64,000 nt of DNA from Liolophura sinensis (Eukaryota > Mollusca > Polyplacophora > Chitonida > Chitonidae). A program made the position numbers and the translations under genes. Below, one piece after another: positions 28,660 to 39,788 of the stretch. The stretch lies in NCBI RefSeq assembly GCF_032854445.1, contig NC_088300.1, forward strand, positions 34,639,608 through 34,703,607, written 5' to 3'. Each line of letters begins with the position of its first letter. Positions within the stretch are counted from its first letter, which is position 1. The notes below the pieces were generated by a model that saw nothing but the letters and a program-made list of their open reading frames with translations, ran no database searches and was not told the DNA's origin.

Positions 28660-28778
28660 AAAGGTTCATAAACAGGACGGTACCATTTTTGTAAAGGTTC
28701 ATAAACAGGACTGAACCATTTTTGTAAAGGTTCATAAACAGGACTGAACCATTTTTGTAAAGGTTCATAAACAGGACC
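28660..28778. repeat. 33-bp tandem repeat, about 4 copies, in the TTC9 3' UTR
   Basis: AAAGGTTCATAAACAGGACT plus GAACCATTTTTGT starts at 28660, 28693, 28726 and 28759, with one variant (GGTACC) in the first unit and a truncated last unit. The minus-strand ORF over it is a repeat artefact. Confidence 0.95.
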
Positions 28779-29130
28779 TGTCAAGTAGCAATGATATTAC
28801 TCTTGTCATTTGACAAGGGACATTTATGTGTGATCAGAGGTGTTGTGAAATCTTAAGACTGGCTAGTGAATCATTTCAGGCCTTGATAAAATTCTAGTAC
28901 CTAGAATTATTGTGCTTGGTAAGAAATAATGAACAGTTTGACGGCAAGAGTAATCTTGACTGCCGCTGAAAGGGTAGAAAACCCATGAACGCTGCATTAA
29001 TCACAAATCACATAAACAGATTTAGACATGTAGCTCATTCACCGGCTGAAAGTTTCATTACACCTACCTTCCAGACTTTTTGGTGGCTAAGATACTAGCC
29101 TGGTAATCACCAGGTCACCTAAGGTGTGTG

Positions 29131-29515
29131 TGGGCCTCCATGGATCAGTTGGTTAGCATGCTAGTGCATTGTAATGGCCCAAGAGCCTCTCACCAATGCG
29201 GCTGTTGTGAGTTCATGTCCAGCTAATGCTGACTTCCTCTCCGGCCTTATGTGGGAAGGTCTGTCAGCAACCTGCGGATGGTCATGGGTTTCCCCTGGGC
29301 TTTTTGCCAGCCGTGGGAAAGGTCGCCAACCGCTTGCCAACATGGCATGATTTGTCCACAAGTGGGAAAGTTTGCCAACCGCTTGCCACCAGTAACCAGC
29401 CAGTGTATGTGGTTTTCCCAGAACACACTGTTGGCGCCCTGTCTAGTGGTCTCTTCCACTTGTACATTTCCACTATCCTTTAAGTAGAAAATTCTTTAGT
29501 GTGATGTTAAACAAC
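29131..29515 (+). mobile_element. SINE-1 copy, composite
   Basis: The head GGGCCTCCATGGATCAGTTG and body through CAACCTGCGGATGGTCATGG match the 30.6-kb copy. After about 29330 it changes to a GTGGGAAAG/GCCAACCGCTTGCCA repeat pair and ends with a different tail, TTTAGTGTGATGTTAAACAA. This suggests a SINE-1 joined to, or interrupted by, another element. Confidence 0.75.
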
Positions 29516-29967
29516 AGTCGGCCAATTTATATGAGTTTCGTGCTGTATTTCATCTAACGTTTAGCATTTTTCAAATGAAATAGTTTGCTTGATTCTTATT
29601 TATTCATCCACTTTATTGGGCCACATAAGAGATTTTTTTGAAAATTGATTAATTTCTTATCAAAAAGATATAAGTACTGGCATCTAAAGTAGCTTAAGGA
29701 CTTAATGTGCCTCTGAATGTTTCGCATGACGAACTTTAGGTGAAAATACAGTAATTAACTAACATCCACAAGTAGTTGTAACTAAAACGAAAGCTTCATT
29801 GTGACTCATTATTTCTTGGAATGACACTAACTTATTCGTGGATCTACTGGATAACTAAATTCCTGACATTGAGAAAGTGGAAGCCCAATTTAACTTTGAT
29901 GGACATCGACAATGAAAGCTAAAATATTATTGTTATGATTTGGACGTTGTGAAAAGCCCAGTAGAAC

Positions 29968-30010
29968 AATAAATGTTTTTTCTTTGACATGGCAGTTATT
30001 CTTTAATAAA
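29968..30010 (+). terminator. Candidate polyadenylation signals for the TTC9-like gene
   Basis: Two AATAAA hexamers (29968-29973 and 30005-30010) lie 37 bp apart, about 1.4 kb after the stop. They would give a 3' UTR containing the 33-bp repeat and the 29.1-kb SINE. No direct support. Confidence 0.3.
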
Positions 30011-30282
30011 TACATTATCAGACATGCCAGTTTGGTACTCATTTGCATGGTTCATTTTCTCATGCATGAACTACGTTGGCTGTAGATACATGTATGCGCT
30101 ATCTTCACAACTGCATGTTCAGAATGCTAGATCGTACACTTCGGGAGCAGTAGATCCAGGGTCAGTCCTGGGTTACGTCACACCAAAGACCTTAAAAGAG
30201 GAAGTTGTAACTTCCACGCTTGGCGTTCAGTATCAAGGGGATAGTGCAACGACTGTTTGCCCCGTATCAGTATAATGGCTTC

Positions 30283-30330
30283 ATCGTCATATGACTGAAA
30301 AATTGTTAAGTTTGACCTTAAGCCCCTAGC
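30283..30330 (+). mobile_element. SINE-2 tail fragment
   Basis: TCGTCATATGACTGAAAAAT, TGTTAAG and CCTTAAGCCCCTAGCACTC match the 3' end of the SINE-2 family seen reversed at 46.85 kb and forward at 35.56 kb. Confidence 0.6.
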
Positions 30331-30608
30331 ACTCAATCTGTAGAATGCTGGTGGTTCTTTGTCAAATTGTATAGTTACCATGCTAACATTTGCATCAGGT
30401 CATGTTCTTATATGACGTATATCGTGTCACTTATCATGAAGGACAACAGATTTCTCTGTATTGCCCTATACCCTTCATCTAATGTAACCATATTCATGTA
30501 AGTATACAATGTACCAAATGAGTAAATATCGTTCATTAAGCATATAGTAAAGCAAGGGTAAGGAATTTACCTAAGCTGTTGAATAGTAATGTCCTTTATC
30601 TCCATGTA

Positions 30609-30881
30609 GGGGGCCTCCGTGGCTCAGTTGGTTAGCCCGCTAGCGCAGCGTAATGACCCAGGAGTCTCTCACCAATGCGATCGCTGTGAGTTCAAGTCCA
30701 GCTCATGCTGGCTTCCTCTCCGGCCGTAAGTGGGAAGGTTTTTCAGCAACCTGCGGATGGTCGTGGGTTTCCCCCGGGCTCTGCCCAGTTTCCACCCACC
30801 ATAATGCTGGCCGCTGTCATATAAGTGAAATACTCTTGAGTACGGCGTAAAACACCAATCAAATAAATAAATAAATAAATA
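30609..30881 (+). mobile_element. SINE-1, full-length reference copy
   Basis: Best copy in the window, about 270 bp. The head GGGCCTCCGTGGCTCAGTTG GTTAG carries an A-box-like stretch and GTGAGTTCAAGTCCAGCTC a B-box-like one, so it is tRNA-derived and would be transcribed by RNA polymerase III. The body has GGCTTCCTCTCCGGCCGTAA and CAACCTGCGGATGGTCGTGG, and the 3' end has AAGTGAAATACTCTTGAGTA, CGGCGTAAAACACC and (AAAT)5. Several reversed and truncated relatives in this window were scored against it. Confidence 0.92.
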
Positions 30882-31597
30882 TCTCCATGTACCTGTACTT
30901 TTAGAACAAAAAAATTCCCCAGCAATTTCAATAATAATGCAAGTTATCATAAATAATGATTGTTATTGAAGTACATGTAGTCAAAGTGCCTGATTCTGAG
31001 AGTTCCATTCATCTTAAAAAGGTGTTTTGAGGTTTGTTTGGGTTGTTAAAATGATTCAAAGGCAATATTTTATGACATTTAAAATATTATAAAAATGCAC
31101 GTTTGGAAGCAAATTTTTAGGACAAATACAGTATTTGCTATTCAGGTCCACTGATTAATTGCATGTGACAAAACATATCAAAGGACCAGAAAAATGAATA
31201 CATGTACATCTGTACATACTGTAAGTAGTTTAGTTTGTACCAGTATGCATCTAGTTATATTCGTGAAATCTTACTTGAATTTTTATGTGCGCTTTTCGTT
31301 ATTGATAAACTTTTCAGTGATTTGTGTCATGTAGACATTTATATGTTTTTATTACATGAAGTTGCCATTTTTTGTGTGTTAGTTTTATGTTATTTCCACA
31401 TATATGTGGCAATGAAGCCAAATTCAACTGACAATTTTCCTAAAAATAAACAAGGAATATAATCATATTTAAGTGTTAATTTGTGCTTCGTTGTGTATGT
31501 CAATAAATATCGATAAAGAATCTATATTGACAACCTAGTTGATTTTTGCATTTTGGTGAAAATTTATGGGGATTTAAACCAGCTCACGTATGCAAAT

Positions 31598-31814
31598 GAC
31601 ACATTGCTGATCTATAAGATCATGGTTGTGGGTTCAAATCCAACTTGTGTTAGTTTAAGGTTTGACTTTTATGTCAGGACGTTTATCAGGGTAATGAAGG
31701 TGATCTGAGCAGTTGTTTGTACCCGTTCTTGATTTCTTGGTTTCTTCATTCTCTTTTTGGTTTCCTCCACACGTAGTTGAGTACGACGTTAAACCCCAAG
31801 CACTCACTCACTCC
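31598..31814 (+). mobile_element. SINE-2-type copy with tRNA-like B box and CACTCACTCACTC tail
   Basis: GTGGGTTCAAATCCAAC near 31629-31643 is a good tRNA-type B box. The 3' end reads GTTGAGTACGACGTTAAACC CCAAGCACTCACTCACTC, a tail type common in molluscan SINEs. The middle does not match the 46.85-kb copy closely, so it may be a separate subfamily sharing the tail. Confidence 0.7.
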
Positions 31815-34800
31815 TCCAAGTGTAAACCTGACTGCTGTTGTAATATTGAGGAAGAATTTTAGAGTGGAGCAGAAGTCACTGAAAACCATTTCATGTATTC
31901 CAGGATAAATGTATGGACATCTGAACATGAGAAGTGTAAAACCCTTGCTGTTGGCTACCAACTTCACCCATCAGCTTTAATTTCTAGATACATTGTACAT
32001 TTATTTCAATGGTGTTTAATGCCTTACTGTAGGCAAACTGAAAATTTTTTACTTACATGTACATGAAGTTGGTCATGTTTATGGGTGGAAGAGAGCCTTG
32101 AGTTAAACAACAACCTTTGCCAAGTCTGAACGAGAAATCCAAGATTCTGGATGCTGTTTGTATATGCTCATCCTTCGCCAGGTCTGAACAAGCAATCCAA
32201 GATGTTGGATGCTGTTTTTATATGCTCATCATCTTTGACAGTACTTAGTGATAGACGACCATTCTGGCCTGTTTCTGTTTTCTCTCAGTGTTCCTGTGTA
32301 TGTTCCATAAAACCTTATACATTTGTCACAACCACTGGGCTTTCATTGTAACCTACATGAGTAGGTCACCTGCCCTCCTCGTGTCTCTAGGTCAAGCACA
32401 AAGGGAAAGTGTATTAAATGATACGTGAAACGTTTAATTTTTATTACTTGTCGGAAAATGTGCATAAATTAGAGAGATGATAAAGACTATAAAATGTGCC
32501 TCAAATGCGTTTTGGTATTACTTTCATTATTTCCTTAAAAGCGTGAACTTTGTTTAGGGGTTCCTTTTCATATATCCTTAAATGTTTTGCCTTTCATTTG
32601 TTAGTTTCAATCGCATTCTCGGACTTGGAATTTTGGATTCGCCAGTATCCATTTTTTTTTTTTTTTTTTTTTTTGCTTTGGGAGCAAAATCAACCAATGG
32701 TGCTAGTCTTAAGCATCAGGGTTAAGCATTATTGTCATAAAAAAGTCAATACTCATAAAAAAAAATGTCCCAGTCATGAATTATCATAAAAAAGTCATAA
32801 ATTTGAACATTTTGGAGAAAGTCATGAATTTTCTCTGAGCACCTTCATTTGTACAGCCACAGAGTATGTTTATGTTCTATTGTTTAATTATTATGGTCAT
32901 CAGCTGATTTTACTTTGTTCATAACTCCTGTCTGATGGTGAAACATCTGACTACATCTACAACTACAAAGTTTAATGGTGCACTTCTTTTCGAAGTGCCT
33001 AGTGTCGACATATTTATGTAGTGCTGCCTCACTGGAACGCCATGGTGAAGACACCAGACATGATGTCATACCCGGTCACATTTTACTAACACCGATCAGT
33101 ACTTGGCCTATTACTCTTATGCTGGGTGCCAAGCGAGCTAGCCCCTAGATTACTGATGGTAATGTGTTAGGTATGACTTCAGCTGGGATGAATGAACCCT
33201 GATCTACTGTTTACGAGGTAGACAACCTGTCCACTGCCAAGATACTCCATACTGCCGGTATGCTGTATGATCACAGCAATAATTCCTGCCAGTATTTGTA
33301 CATGCGGGCCTATTTCAAAATAAGAAGTTTCCAGGGCTGTTTGATGGATAGGACAAATAGCTAGGAGCTACCAACGTCTAGCTAAACAACCTACGTCCGG
33401 AGGATCATCAAGTATCCCCCGACCCCATGCAGGTAGAGGATTTTTTTTTTTTTTTTTTTTTTTTACATTACTTATTCATTTAATTTTTGACCCAGGATCC
33501 CTAATACAACGCCTAAAAGATCCACTAGGAGTCAGCGTTTGTCTGCTTAATTTCTTTTCATATCTTGAAATGTAAACGGCATGGTTTTAATCATCGGCCC
33601 TTATTTCTCTGATGAAAGAAAGATGTAGGCTATATAAACTAAATCCATGTATACAGATGTTAGTATTTGAATGCATCACCTACAAACTTAAACATTCTCC
33701 AGGTTTACTTACTGCTCAATCGGGTGAGCTGTTTCCTTGTTTTTATTTGGCCGATAGGCCATTCATGGTACACTCCTTTCTTTCGGTTAATCCTGAAATT
33801 ACTGGACATTTATTGTCCGTTAACTACGGGTTTACAACTGACCATTACATTACCCACGTGGCTTGAGTAACAGGGTACATATCACTCCATGGAGTTATTC
33901 TGGAGTGATCTCCCCTTCACCATGTTTTTGTGTTTTGATAATCTATAGGTTCTAGTACTGTTAAAGGTGTAAACCTGTCCCAAATAATTTGTTGGTGTAC
34001 TTCGCGTATCGCCATTTCATAAACCTCGAACATTTGCATCTGCAGTTAAGCCGATACCTGAAGGGAAAAACTCAAAAATTTCATCCGTGATTTATTATTT
34101 TGTAGCTAGCTGTTTGTGAGTGATAGCGGTTTGTGAGTGGCATACAAAATTTATAATTTATTAACTGTATAAACCAATAGCATTATTGGTTTAATGAAAT
34201 AAATTAAAACGAGAAAAAGGCCGCAATGAATACAATAAAATGTAGTACCAAGGGAGAGCGTGATAGTTGCATGGTAAACAGTCACAAGTGTTATCGGTGA
34301 AATCCGGCCTCATATAATTTACCTCAGCCACGGTTTAATTCGGACTGTTCATCTATATGCTTAAAAGTAATGACACACGCCACCCAACACCATGGCTTGA
34401 GCAGAATTTGTGAAAAAAAAAATTGCAGCGATGATAGTTGCAGTTTATTTGACGTCACTTGTCTGCAATAATTCAAAATCCCTTGTTGTCAGTACATTTA
34501 ATATATGCAATTAAATTAAAACAATGCAAACTCTCACGATTGTTTTTTACGTGTGGATCTATATTTAGGTGTCGGCTGCTTGAATATGCCACGGATGAGC
34601 GATATAGGCCTGTGAAGAATGGGGAATTGGAGATTAAATCTGAAAATTCCCTATTTCAGACCCTTTACCGGTGTGAAGTACATGCTTGTATAACCCATTC
34701 TGTATATATTGCTGGTAGCCATATAGTTAAACATTTGTAAACATGACCAATGTAGAATGAAATCTTAACTGAAATAGACTGATTTCACGGGTTGCGTGTG

Positions 34801-35180
34801 ACTGTTTGTCAACTTTGATACTGTCGTCGCTTCCCTGGGGTTCCATGTCGCTACCCTGCGTCTACAGCAGTACTAGGTGTATTTTGTACAGGTGCCCTAC
34901 CATATGCGGAGACTTGTTTACCTCACTTTCTTCACCCGTCCTCAGTAATGCCCTTCATTCTTGGGCATCTCAAATTTATTGAGTACGGCATTTAGTATTT
35001 ATAAAAGGTAGAGATTGTTAATTTCTTGCTCATTATAGCGCCGCATGGCCTTACCTGGCGTAAAAAAAAAGACAGACTTAAGTGGACTTAATTGGCTCCC
35101 CATAGCAAGTTGTCAAGTTAAGGACAAAAAAATTATAAAAATTTTATAAAAAAAAGCTTCACCCCACACCCATCACCATC
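31815..35180. other. Intergenic region with repeats only
   Basis: No supported gene. It includes a duplicated phrase around 32110 and 32175 (CAAGTCTGAACGAGAAATCCAAGA-like, TTGGATGCTGTTT), poly-T runs at 32650-32673 and 33441-33463 and a SINE-2 relic at 33.0 kb. ORFs at 33612-33870 and 34459-34740 show no recognisable domain. Confidence 0.55.
33019..33245 (-). mobile_element. SINE-2 copy (reverse), diverged
   Basis: AGTGCTGCCTCACTGGAACG, GAAGACACCAGACATGA, CACATTTTACTAACACCGAT and TGCTGGGTGCCAAGCGAGC match the 46.85-kb copy in order. A possible tRNA-like head with a reversed B box (ATGAATGAACCCTGATC) lies at about 33190-33210. Confidence 0.65.
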
Positions 35181-35184
35181 ACTG

Positions 35185-36700
35185 TCGATTTAAGGAACAT
35201 TTTTAGGGAAATAGCCGTGAACATACCTCATTAAACATGTTACAAAAACAGATATAAGTACAGGTTTCCAATTTGATTTGGCTGCGGGCATCTCACTGCG
35301 CTGATGCGCCTCGGGCCGGAGGTTACAGTGACAGTATAATTGGGGAATATTAATGAACAGGTCATTATCTTCCGGAATCACTGCCTTGTTAGCAAACTCA
35401 GCGTTTGGTTCGCCGGCAACATGTCGTTATATTGAATACGTTAAGACATCAATGATGGTTATATTACGTGAAAAATTCCACGATAGTTTTTTTTTTTTTT
35501 TTACGTCACGATGTCTGTAATCGTTACATTATGTCAAGACATCCATCAAGTTTATGTCGTCATATGACTGAAAAATTGTTAAGTGCCACCTTAAACCCCA
35601 AGCACTTACTCACTCCCATAAAGTTTATGATAGGTCCATGCATGAACGTAATGTTACGTCAAGACATCCATGATCGTTTATGTGTACGTTAGGATATACA
35701 TAAACCTTTAGGAATATGGTACCTTTAGGAATATGATCTTTATGTTAGGTTAATCCATGGTTCGTTACTTAAGACATCCATAATGGAGGACCGCACATCG
35801 ACATTACAAGGTCTGAACTATAATAGATGTTTTTTGTACTTTATTTACAGTATATCCAAGATAAATTTGTGTACTTGAAAACTTTCAAACGTCTCATTCA
35901 TAAAAGAAACCAGATTCCTTAATGTTTGGATTTTTTTTGTTTTTTTTTTGTTTGTTTTTTTCTGTTGTTTTTTTTTTGACGATCGTTTTTCTAACGATTT
36001 ACGTCGGAGAATTTTTAACCTTTACAAAAATAGGTTTAGGATATAAAAGACTACAGCATGGATAGCAAAACCAAATCTGACTTGAAAAAGAATATAATAA
36101 CATCATCCAGTTTTCCATTATGTTTACTTTATTCCCTGAAAAGAATCCAGTATTATGGGTATTTGTCCATCACTGATTGCTGCATAAATGAAATCAGCTT
36201 TAGCTGGACATACATGTCTATCCCTTGTTCAATACATAAAGCAATGACCAAGACTTAAGCGCATAGAAGACTGGATTGTGACCGTGTATCTGGTTATTAA
36301 CTCACTGGTGTCGGTTTAGAAATTGCCAACAGCAGCCAGACGAAAGCCAGTCATTATTCATTATGAACGAAACCATTGTGCATAAAATTACATGTGTAAT
36401 ACCTCTGGTCTATCAACACTACAAGCACATGTATATACTGGGCGATATATGTCGTACACTGTATAAGTGTATTCCGTACACATCTCGCTGACGTAAATTG
36501 CATTTGTGAAGTTTGCCAGCTTGTCGTGTGACTACCCCGTACTGCTTTTGTGTGTAGTTATTATCCTCTGGCAGTCGTCACCAAGGGAAATAAATCTGCT
36601 CGTTCTGTGTGAGACCCAATTATCTCTATCTGCAATATGACTCTCTCGATCCTAACTCAAGGTCTATGGTGTATGGCCTGTATCATGTGCAGATAAAGCT
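35185..36700. repeat. Duplicated block, copy 1
   Basis: Shares two separated segments, in the same order, with 39.1-40.7 kb. The first (about 35262-35400) has AGGTTTCCAATTTG, CTCACTG, GGAGGTTACAGTGACAGT and CATTATCTTCCGGAATCACT GCCTTGTTAGCAAAC. The second (about 36548-36600) has TTATCCTCTGGCAGTCGTCA and GGAAATAAATCTGC. Segment spacing is about 1.3 kb here and 1.4 kb in copy 2, so I infer an old segmental duplication. Confidence 0.55.
35558..35612 (+). mobile_element. SINE-2 tail fragment
   Basis: TCGTCATATGACTGAAAAAT, TGTTAAG and ACCTTAAACCCCAAGCACTT ACTCACTC form the 3' end of SINE-2. The body is not recognisable. Confidence 0.65.
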
Positions 36701-37570
36701 TGTTAGAGTAGAATGGTTTTATGTGTCCTTTCAATCGCATTTCAGCGAAAATAAACGTTATAATTGACTTACTTTTTCAATAAATTTTCCCATTTCCTTC
36801 TGCAGTCTAAAATCTGTAGCGTACAAAGCAACTGATGAGAACAGCCATGCAAAGCCTAGTCTAACATATACGGAAACGAGGGTTTTATGTGAAAAAAGCT
36901 TGTGAGGGTGATAAATAGCGAAATCTGTGTTGCCCAGCTTAGCGAACACTCGTACTGGGTTCGTAGAGTACAGTGTACGTGTAGGGGAGCGAAGTTAAAT
37001 AAAAAAAAAAAAAACGCACTTAACGGCTCTTCATTATACACAATTCAAATACTTCTGACTACAAAGCTAACAAATAAGGGAATATTTTAGATTTTGTTCT
37101 GCGTCGAACACGAAAAGTTTCTTCTCCACCATTGATTACCGTGTTAAAATCCCTTGGTCACGACTGAGGAGCTATGGAATCCACTGATGATCAAATCGTG
37201 TTCGGGGAAGCACAGCTTTGTGTTTGTGAAGTGGGACTCCAGTACTCAAATTATCACAGAACCGACGCTTCGCCTCTGATAACGAGATGCTCTAAAAGCG
37301 TTAAGAGGTCAACCAGTGTAATGCTTATAGCTAGGTATTCGATCATGACTTCCTATCACAAATTACTTTATTTAATGTTTGCTATTTTTCAACCCTACTG
37401 AAACCGAATTTAGTTTACCCAATAAAAATAAGCTTTGCATAATGAAAAAGTATAAATACTCCGAAAAAAATGAAAAGTTGCATACTTGACGTTTAAATAT
37501 ATCGACAAAATTTTTACTTCTCAGTTTCTTCGGAGTATCTAGCACTTTGCTTTTGCAGAATACACCACTA
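36700..37570. other. Intergenic sequence
   Basis: No gene is assigned. A minus-strand open frame at 36758-36949 contains a hydrophobic stretch and ends at a donor-like GTAAGT, but lacks an ATG and a family match, so I left it out. Confidence 0.4.
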
Positions 37571-37573
37571 CAA

Positions 37574-38045
37574 GGTGATAATTCCTAGTCACACATAATC
37601 AGTAAAATGACGACGGCAGTTCGATAATATGCACCTGTCAAATTGGTAAAGTAGCCGACGACAGTGTGAAAATTTGCACCTGGTCATATAATATTGGTAA
37701 AGTAGCGACGACTATGTGATAATTTGCTCCTGGTCATAAAACATCGGTGAAGTAATGACGACAGTGTGATAATTTGCTTCTAGTCATATAATATCGGTGA
37801 AGTAATGATGACAGTGTGATAATTTGCTCCTCGTCATATAATATCGGTGAAGTAATGACGACAGTGTGATAATTTGCTCTTTATCATATAATATCAGTGA
37901 AGTAATGACGACAGTGTGATAATTTGCTCCTGGTCATATAAAATCGGCAAAGGACAGTGTGATAATTTACCTCTCAAATATCCTCGGTCAAGTAACGATG
38001 ACAGTGTGATAATTTTTCACACAATCGGCTAAGTGTGATAATTGG
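37574..38045. repeat. 50-bp minisatellite, about 9 copies
   Basis: The unit GTGATAATTTGCTCCTGGTC plus ATATAATATCGGTGAAGTAA and TGACGACAGT starts at 37715, 37765, 37815, 37865 and 37915 with exact 50-bp spacing. Outer units (37574-37700 and 37950-38045) are shorter and diverged. Confidence 0.95.
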
Positions 38046-38587
38046 TAGGTGATGCAACCTCTTGGAATGTTTACTCCAGTTATCCATTTTTATGGTGACA
38101 ACGCTGGATGGTGTAGCATTTACCAGTAACCCTCAGCTATAAAAAAGCATTGACATCAGTTAAGGGAATACAGTGAAGTAGTGAAAATGCTTGAATAAAC
38201 TAAAGCATACGCTCACAAGTGACTGAATTATTCACTTTGTCGGTGTTTGTCTGCGTGTTTGCGCTCCATGAGTGTGGCAAGGTTTAGCTACATATAGAGA
38301 CGTGTGGAACGTCTCTAGACTGTGTACGTGTATGGATGGCGCATGGGGTATCAGTGAGTTTAGGGCGGGTAGGTAAATTATTTACAGTGGCATTTGGACT
38401 GAAAACCGTAGTTATTCTAGGCAAGCAATAGAGTATAGAATATAAAAGCTTCGTATCTTCGTATTTCTAAGAGTAACAGAGTTTATTATGTCCCAAAGAC
38501 ATTTTTCAACGACTCCGTTGCAGAAGGTCTTCTGATTTCTTCTACCTCCCTGCTTTTATAACATCCACACGGTACATGATATTTACT

Positions 38588-38826
38588 GTGTGGGTTAGCA
38601 CGCCAGCACGGCGCAATGACCCAGGAGCCCCCAACCAATGCGGTCGCTCATGCTGGCTTCCTCTCCGGTCGTACGGGGGAAAGGTTTAATCAACAACCTG
38701 CAGATGATCGTGGGTTTCCACCCGAGTCTCTGCACCAGTTTCCTCCCACCGTAATGCTGGCCGCCGTCGTATAAGTGAAATATTCATAAGTACGGCCTAA
38801 GACACCAATCACGTGAATAACTAAAT
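38588..38826 (+). mobile_element. SINE-1 copy, forward, partial head
   Basis: GTTAGCACGCCAGCACGGCG, AATGACCCAGGAGCC, GCTGGCTTCCTCTCCGGTCG and AAGTGAAATATTCATAAGTA match the reference copy. The B-box region is deleted (GCGGTCGCTCATGCTGG). Confidence 0.88.
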
Positions 38827-38866
38827 TAATTAAATCTCCGCCACCACATACGCACTAATTATTAGA

Positions 38867-39021
38867 TTTATTTATTTATTTGATTGGTGTTTTACGCCGT
38901 ACTCTAGAATATTTCACTTATACGACGGCGACAAGCATTATGTGGGGGGGGGGGGGGGGGGGGGAGAGAGAACCGGGCAGAGCCCGGGGAAAACCCACGA
39001 TCTTCCGCAAGTTGCTGGAAG
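38867..39021 (-). mobile_element. SINE-1 copy, reverse, interrupted by poly-G
   Basis: TTTATTTATTTGATTGGTGT, ACGCCGTACTCTAGAATATT and CCGGGCAGAGCCCGGGG are the reverse of SINE-1. The place where other copies read GGTGGGTGG or GGTGGGAGG holds a run of about 22 G. It lies only about 40 bp from the forward copy before it, in inverted arrangement. Confidence 0.88.
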
Positions 39022-39169
39022 ACTAATTATTAGAGGGAGAACAAGGAGAGAGGAGCTGTCAAATGTCAGATGACACAATAAAACCTTAAATCCATGTGTT
39101 TTAAGTATTCATTAGTATTACGAAGTATTAAATTTCTGTTTGAGGGAAATTTTAGCGAAATAGTTCTGA

Positions 39170-39649
39170 ACAAGACGTAAAAAGTAAAGGTTTCCAATTT
39201 GGACAGACTCGAACGTCAGTTAGTATTCAGCAACATGACAAAATAACGTTGATTGCTTGCGGGAATCTCACTGTGTGGATGCGTCCCAGGCCGGAGGCTA
39301 CAGTGACAGTAATTGTGTGATATTAATGATCAAGTCATTATCTTCCGGAATCACTGCCTTGTTAGCAAACCGATTAATTATCCTCTCTAAAAACCAATGT
39401 GTACAATCTGCTCACCCACAACGGCATATGTATCATTGGTACACACATTGCTTACCGCTAGTCCACGTGTCATTGTGGATGTGCTAGACAAATTACACAA
39501 GTAGACACAAGGTACACAAATTTATCTTTGTATTTACTACAATACATGTGTGACACTCTTACATTGTAGTTTTGAGAGACAAGTGTTTTGGAGGCGAGTA
39601 CAACGTTTCCCACCATAATTCTGGCCGCCGTCGTATAACACCAATCAAA

Positions 39650-39701
<52 letters not shown>

Positions 39702-39757
39702 CAGTATATTACATTAAGACGCCATAAAAAAATAAATAAATAAATAAACAAATAAAC

Positions 39758-39788
<31 letters not shown>

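Noticed and set aside
30609-30690. tRNA gene
   Set aside because: A- and B-box-like sequences are present, but they form the head of a SINE present in many copies; no cloverleaf with an intact acceptor stem was apparent.
36758-36949. Minus-strand 63-codon frame with a hydrophobic stretch and a donor-like GTAAGT
   Set aside because: It begins at a GTG, not an ATG, no downstream exon was found on the minus strand, and no family was recognised. It could be an isolated exon of an unknown gene, but support is too weak.
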